Shown piece by piece: positions 60,030 through 64,000 of a stretch of 64,000 nt of DNA. The stretch covers positions 310,001-374,000 of the forward strand of contig NZ_JACIBC010000006.1 of the NCBI RefSeq assembly GCF_014195095.1, written 5' to 3'. The notes beneath the pieces were generated by a model. It was not told where the DNA came from, did not search any database, and saw nothing but the letters and a program-made list of their open reading frames with translations. The stretch comes from Rhizobium sp. BK602. GTDB taxonomy: Bacteria; Pseudomonadota; Alphaproteobacteria; Rhizobiales; Rhizobiaceae. The position numbers were made by a program, and so were the translations under genes. The stretch's first letter is position 1. Every line of letters starts with the position of its first letter.

Positions 60030-62348
60030 TCACTTCGCCGGCGCGGTGGCGGCCGCGCGGGCAAGGTTGGTTTCATATTGCGTCTTGCCGGAGAGATATT
60101 GCTTCGGCCAGGGGATCGCGGTCAGGCCGATCTTGGCGGCTTCGTGCAGCGACCAGGCGGGGTCGGCCAGATGCGGGCGGGCGACGGCGCAGAGATCGGC
60201 GCGGCCGGCGGCGATGATCGAATTGGCGTGGTCGGCCTCCGAGATCGCGCCGACGGCAATCGTGGGGATGCCGATCTCGTTGCGGATCTTGTCCGAGAAA
60301 GGCGTCTGGAACAGGCGGCCGTAAATCGGCTTTTCTTCCTTCGACACCTGGCCGGACGAGCAATCGATCAGGTCGGAGCCGGCCTCCTTGAACATACCGG
60401 CAAAGATCGCCGCATCCTCCGGCGTGTTGCCGCCGTCGGTCCAGTCATGACAGGACAGGCGGACGGACATCGGCTTGTCCTGCGGCCAGGTTTCCCGCAT
60501 CGCCTTGAAGATCTCCAGGGGATAGCGGGCGCGGTTTTCATGGCTGCCGCCATAGTCGTCGTTACGCAGATTGGTCAGCGGCGACAGGAAACTCGACAGC
60601 AGGTAGCCGTGGGCGCAGTGCAGTTCCAGCCAGTCGGCGCCGGTGGTGATGGCCAGTTTCGTGGCATGGACGAAATCGGCCTTGACGCGATCCATGTCGG
60701 CGCGGTCCATGGCCTTCGGCACCTGGCTGTTCTTGAGGTAGGGAACGGCAGAGGCCGAGATCAGCGGCCACGCACCGTCGGCAACCGGCTGGTCAATCCC
60801 TTCCCAGGCGACTTTCGTCGCGCCCTTGCGGCCGGCATGGCCGAGCTGGATGCCGATCTTGGCAGCGCTGTTGGTGTGCACGAATTCGACGAGCCGCTTC
60901 CATTGCGCCGCCTGTTCCTCGTTCCAGAGGCCGAGGCAGCCGGGCGTGATGCGGGCATCGGGCGAAACGCAGGTCATTTCCGCGAAGATCAGGCCGGCGC
61001 CGCCGAGAGCGCGGGAACCGAGGTGGACGATATGAAAATCGTTCATCGCGCCATTTTCGGCCGAATACATCGCCATCGGCGAGACGACGATGCGGTTAAT
61101 GAGCTGGACATCGCGCAGACGATAGGGCGTGAACATCGGCGGCAGGCAACGGTCGTTGCCGACGGCAAGGCCGGATTTCCTGGCGAACCAGCGCTCGTAG
61201 CCTTCCAGCCAGTCCCTGTCGCGCAGCCGCAGGTTCTCGTGGCTGATGCGCTGTGAGCGGGTCAGCATCGAATACATGAACTGCTCGGGTTCCAGCGTGT
61301 CGGCATAGCGACGTCCGACGACCTCGAACCATTCCATCGCGTTGCGCGCCGCATTCTGGATGCGGGCGACGTCGACGCGGCGGATGTCTTCATAGGTTGC
61401 GAGAATGGCTGGTATCTTGTCCTTGCCGTGCCCATGAATCTGGAATTGCCGCGTCAGCTCGATGGCATCATCGATGGCGAGCTTGGTGCCGGAGCCGATG
61501 GCGAAATGCGCGGTATGGGCGGCATCGCCCATCAGCACGACATGCGCGTTGCCGTTGAAATGGCTCCATTTGCCGCAGATCAGCCGGTTGAAGTTCAGCC
61601 AGGCCGAGCCGCGGATATGGCGGGCATTGGTCATCAGCGGGGCGCCGTCCAGCACCTCCGAAAACAGGTTCTCGCAGAAGGCGATGGAGCCGTCCTGGTC
61701 CATCTTGTCGAGACCATGGGCGAGATAGGCTTCCTCGGTGGTTTCAACGATGAAGGTCGAGGTCTTGTCGTCGAATTTGTAGATATGCGCCTGGAACCAT
61801 CCATGCGCGGTCTTGCGGAAATCGAAGGTGAAGGCATCGAAGAGCTTGTTGGTGCCGAGCCAAATATAGCGGTTCGGACGGGTGATCATGTCCGGCTGGA
61901 AGACTTCGGGATAGTGATTGCGGATCTTCGAATTCAGACCGTCCGAACCGATGATCAGATCGACGTCGGGGAAATCGAGGTCGGAGGCGACGTCGGTTTC
62001 GAAGATCAGCTCGACACCGAGTGCCTCGCAGCGCTTCTGTAGGATGTTCAGCAGCTTCTTGCGGCCGATGCCGACGAAGCCGTGGCCGGAGGTGCGCTGG
62101 CGCGTGCCCTTGAACCAGACTTCGATATCGTCCCAGTGGTTGAAAGCGTCCTCGATCTTGGCGGCGCTTTCCGGGTCCCATTCGCGCATGGAAACCATGG
62201 TGGCATCGGAGAAGACGACGCCCCAGCCGAAAGTGTCATAGGGGCGATTGCGTTCGATGACGCGGATAGAATGTTCGGGATGGAGCTTCTTCATCAGAAG
62301 CGCGAAGTAAAGTCCCGCAGGGCCGCCGCCGATACAGACGATGCGCAT
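60030..62348 (-). CDS. Aminobenzoyl-CoA-type flavin monooxygenase / Old Yellow Enzyme reductase fusion
   Basis: This 772-residue protein has an N-terminal FAD monooxygenase domain (about 1-390: CIGGGPAGLYFALLMKKL, the DG motif VDLIIGSDGLNSKIRN, and MGDAAHTAHFAIGSGTKLA) and a C-terminal OYE/NADH:flavin oxidoreductase domain (about 395-772: FTPYRLRDVQLINRIVVSPM, HCAHGYLLSSFLSPLTNLRN). This fusion is the layout of Azoarcus 2-aminobenzoyl-CoA monooxygenase/reductase; related proteins are often named salicylyl-CoA 5-hydroxylase/oxidoreductase. It would hydroxylate and reduce the aromatic ring of a CoA thioester. First gene of the minus-strand operon, divergent from a CoA ligase. Confidence 0.9.
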   Translation of the reverse strand: MRIVCIGGGPAGLYFALLMKKLHPEHSIRVIERNRPYDTFGWGVVFSDATMVSMREWDPESAAKIEDAFNHWDDIEVWFKGTRQRTSGHGFVGIGRKKLLNILQKRCEALGVELIFETDVASDLDFPDVDLIIGSDGLNSKIRNHYPEVFQPDMITRPNRYIWLGTNKLFDAFTFDFRKTAHGWFQAHIYKFDDKTSTFIVETTEEAYLAHGLDKMDQDGSIAFCENLFSEVLDGAPLMTNARHIRGSAWLNFNRLICGKWSHFNGNAHVVLMGDAAHTAHFAIGSGTKLAIDDAIELTRQFQIHGHGKDKIPAILATYEDIRRVDVARIQNAARNAMEWFEVVGRRYADTLEPEQFMYSMLTRSQRISHENLRLRDRDWLEGYERWFARKSGLAVGNDRCLPPMFTPYRLRDVQLINRIVVSPMAMYSAENGAMNDFHIVHLGSRALGGAGLIFAEMTCVSPDARITPGCLGLWNEEQAAQWKRLVEFVHTNSAAKIGIQLGHAGRKGATKVAWEGIDQPVADGAWPLISASAVPYLKNSQVPKAMDRADMDRVKADFVHATKLAITTGADWLELHCAHGYLLSSFLSPLTNLRNDDYGGSHENRARYPLEIFKAMRETWPQDKPMSVRLSCHDWTDGGNTPEDAAIFAGMFKEAGSDLIDCSSGQVSKEEKPIYGRLFQTPFSDKIRNEIGIPTIAVGAISEADHANSIIAAGRADLCAVARPHLADPAWSLHEAAKIGLTAIPWPKQYLSGKTQYETNLARAAATAPAK

Positions 62349-62387
62349 CGCTTCTCTCCCATGGCGCCGAGACCGGCTCCAAATTCA

Positions 62388-62403
62388 TTTAAGTTTAAAA
62401 TAT
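62388..62403 (+). promoter_or_regulatory. AT-rich operator half of mirrored pair
   Basis: TTTAAGTTTAAAATAT lies 39 bp upstream of the monooxygenase start. It is the exact reverse complement of 62513-62528. The internal near-palindrome fits a MarR-like dimer; the regulator is not in the window. Confidence 0.65.
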
Positions 62404-62512
62404 ATTGTCGTTGCCACCCGTCAAGACGCATCTTGCCGGAGCCGCAGGCCGTTGGCCATCAAAATACACCGAAAATTCCAAAATGTCCTTTTGAATCAAG
62501 GGTAGGCTAATA

Positions 62513-62528
62513 ATATTTTAAACTTAAA
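62513..62528 (-). promoter_or_regulatory. AT-rich operator half of mirrored pair
   Basis: ATATTTTAAACTTAAA, the reverse complement of 62388-62403, lies about 115 bp before the CoA ligase start. Its orientation toward the ligase matches that of the other copy toward the monooxygenase gene. Confidence 0.65.
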
Positions 62529-62643
62529 ATTTCTTTCTTGAACATTGTGACCGTCAGTGCGATCTTTTTGATCGCGCGACGCATGCCGAAGGGGAAAGCG
62601 GCAAGGGTGGCGATCTGATCGAGAAGAATGTGGGAGCAAGGCA

Positions 62644-64000
62644 ATGCTGGGACCGACCGGCCATAGCGATACATTCACACGAGACAATCTGCCGTCCTCG
62701 GAGGCATGGCCCGACTTGCTGCTGGATGGTTTCGACTATCCCGAATGGCTGAACGCCGGGTTCGAACTCAGCGACCGGATGGTCGAAAAGGGCTTCGGCG
62801 ACCATGTGGCGCTGATCGGCAATGGCCGGCGCCGCACCTATAAGGAATTGACGGACTGGACCAACCGCATCGCCCACGCGCTTGCCGAAGACTTTGGCGT
62901 CAAGCCCGGCAATCGCGTTCTCATCCGCTCCGGCAACAATCCGGCAATGATCGCCTGCTGGCTGGCGGTGACGAAGGTCGGTGCCGTCGCCGTCAACACC
63001 ATGCCGATGCTGCGGGCGGGGGAGCTTTCGAAAGTCATCGACAAGGCGCAGATCTCTTTGGCGCTTTGCGATACGAGGCTGCTGGCGGAGCTGGTCGCGG
63101 CGGCAAAGGACAGCCGGCATTTGAAGCAAGTCGTGGGTTTCGACGGCACGGCCAATCATGATGCCGAACTCGACCGTATCGCGCTCAACAAGCCGGTGCG
63201 TTACGAGGCGGCAAAGACGGGGCGGGACGATGTGGCGCTGCTCGGTTTCACCTCGGGATCGACAGGCGTGCCCAAGGCGACGATGCATTTCCATCGCGAT
63301 ATTCTGATCATCGCCGATGCCTATGCCAGGGAAGTGCTGCAGGTTACGCCGGACGATGTCTTCATCGGCTCGCCGCCGATCGCCTTCACCTTCGGGCTCG
63401 GCGGTCTGGTCGTCTTTCCGCTTCGCTTCGGAGCATCGACGGCGCTCCTCGAAAATGCCTCACCGAAGAACATGGTCGAGATCATCCAGGAATACGGCGC
63501 GACCATCAGCTTCACCGCGCCGACAGCCTATCGCGCCATGCTGGCCGCCATGGACGAGGGCGCGGATCTCTCCTCGCTGCGCATCGCGGTTTCGGCCGGC
63601 GAGACCTTGCCTGGACCGATTTTCGAGGAATGGACGCGCAAGACCGGCAAGCCGATCCTCGACGGCATCGGCTCGACCGAGCTGCTGCATATCTTCATTT
63701 CCAATCGGCTTGACGATGCGAGGGCGAACTGCACCGGCAGGCCGCTTGCCGGTTATCAGGCACGCGTCGTCGATGACGATATGAACGAGGTCTCGCACGG
63801 CACCATCGGCAGACTGGCGGTGCGCGGTCCGATCGGCTGCCGCTATCTCGCCGATGACAGGCAGACCGATTATGTCAAGGACGGATGGAACCTGACGGGC
63901 GACAGTTTCATTCAGGACGAAGAAGGCTATTTCCATTTCGCCGCGCGGTCCGACGACATCATCCTTTCGGCCGGCTACAATATTGCCGGGCCGGAAGTGG
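62644..64000 (+). CDS. Aryl-CoA ligase, 2-aminobenzoate/benzoate-CoA ligase type (3' truncated)
   Basis: The frame opens at the ATG with GGGAG seven bases upstream and runs off the window end after about 452 residues; the family is usually near 540. It is an ANL-superfamily adenylating enzyme with the P-loop LLGFTSGSTGVPKATMHFH, the A5 motif LDGIGSTELLHIFISN and the WNLTGDSFIQDEEGYFHFAARSDDIIL region leading to the hinge. The N-terminus (HSDTFTRDNLPSSEAWPDLL) matches the aerobic 2-aminobenzoate-CoA ligase type. It would activate the aromatic acid for the divergent monooxygenase/reductase. Confidence 0.88.
   Translation, partial: MLGPTGHSDTFTRDNLPSSEAWPDLLLDGFDYPEWLNAGFELSDRMVEKGFGDHVALIGNGRRRTYKELTDWTNRIAHALAEDFGVKPGNRVLIRSGNNPAMIACWLAVTKVGAVAVNTMPMLRAGELSKVIDKAQISLALCDTRLLAELVAAAKDSRHLKQVVGFDGTANHDAELDRIALNKPVRYEAAKTGRDDVALLGFTSGSTGVPKATMHFHRDILIIADAYAREVLQVTPDDVFIGSPPIAFTFGLGGLVVFPLRFGASTALLENASPKNMVEIIQEYGATISFTAPTAYRAMLAAMDEGADLSSLRIAVSAGETLPGPIFEEWTRKTGKPILDGIGSTELLHIFISNRLDDARANCTGRPLAGYQARVVDDDMNEVSHGTIGRLAVRGPIGCRYLADDRQTDYVKDGWNLTGDSFIQDEEGYFHFAARSDDIILSAGYNIAGPEV

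Larger units (their letters stand above)
62349..62643. promoter_or_regulatory. Divergent promoter region with two mirrored operators
   Basis: This 295-bp region separates the flavin monooxygenase gene from the CoA ligase gene. A 16-bp AT-rich sequence at 62388-62403 recurs as its exact reverse complement at 62513-62528. The cores TTTAAGTTTAAA and TTTAAACTTAAA resemble MarR-family operators. GGGAG at 62632-62636 is the ligase ribosome site. Confidence 0.72.

Overview
The window is a GC-rich chromosomal segment of an alphaproteobacterium, most likely Rhizobium or a close relative in the Rhizobium/Agrobacterium group. This rests on the gene order tolQRAB-pal-cpoB-tilS-ftsH-glmM, the serC-serA pair, a DUF982 protein, Omp25-like barrels, CtrA-type TTAA-N7-TTAA boxes, and two copies of a RIME-like palindromic mosaic repeat. 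There is no transposase, integrase, phage gene or CRISPR array. The segment reads as stable chromosome with catabolic and transport modules added to a housekeeping core.

Layout. (1) 1-11.0 kb holds the Tol-Pal envelope-constriction operon (tolQ cut by the left edge), cpoB, tilS, ftsH and glmM. A second, anchorless copy of the TolA C-terminal domain lies between tolA and tolB. (2) 11.0-14.7 kb holds a secreted SH3b protein, two tandem outer-membrane barrels and a family 25 glycosyltransferase. pal and both barrels each carry a perfect CtrA half-site pair upstream. (3) 14.8-17.8 kb is serC-serA, with a two-hairpin serC-type leader. (4) 17.9-20.6 kb is a tightly coupled phospholipid operon: acyltransferase, CDP-diglyceride synthase paralogue, small membrane protein and CDP-alcohol phosphatidyltransferase. 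(5) 20.7-24.0 kb holds mnmA, a CAU tRNA with its own promoter, an AT-rich membrane/coiled-coil ORF, a His-rich secreted peptide and a DUF982 protein. (6) 24.1-28.2 kb holds a TetR/MFS efflux pair sharing a 36-bp palindrome, a 3-methyladenine glycosylase-like protein and a 2-hydroxyacid dehydrogenase. (7) 28.2-35.3 kb is a sulfur-scavenging locus: tauABC, a divergent LLM flavin monooxygenase, and metQ-metN-metI interrupted by a RIME copy.

(8) 36-49.1 kb is a mixed accessory stretch: an AhpD-like protein, L-fuconate dehydratase, two alpha/beta hydrolase proteins (one fused to a ring-cleaving dioxygenase), cspA, a DHA2 exporter, gamma-glutamyltransferase, glycerate kinase and OsmC. (9) 49.2-54.7 kb holds the second RIME copy, a second LLM monooxygenase with a CMD-family partner, a LysR/SDR divergent pair and a class III nucleotide cyclase. 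(10) 54.7-64 kb is a complete-looking aryl-CoA catabolic cluster. It contains a CoA ligase (cut by the right edge), a divergent flavin monooxygenase/Old-Yellow-Enzyme fusion, an SDR, an enoyl-CoA hydratase, an acyl-CoA dehydrogenase, a RidA protein and an enoyl-CoA hydratase/3-hydroxyacyl-CoA dehydrogenase fusion. The best model is the 2-aminobenzoyl-CoA (anthranilate) epoxidation/reduction route known from Azoarcus evansii, with RidA proposed to remove the enamine nitrogen. Two copies of one AT-rich operator in opposite orientation sit in the divergent promoter region.

The most notable items are the duplicated TolA domain, the CtrA boxes on three outer-membrane genes, the RidA-containing anthraniloyl-CoA cluster with its mirrored operators, the dioxygenase-hydrolase fusion, and the dedicated lipid operon with a non-canonical CDP-alcohol transferase motif. 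All functional calls are from reading sequence and recalled family motifs; no database search was run.
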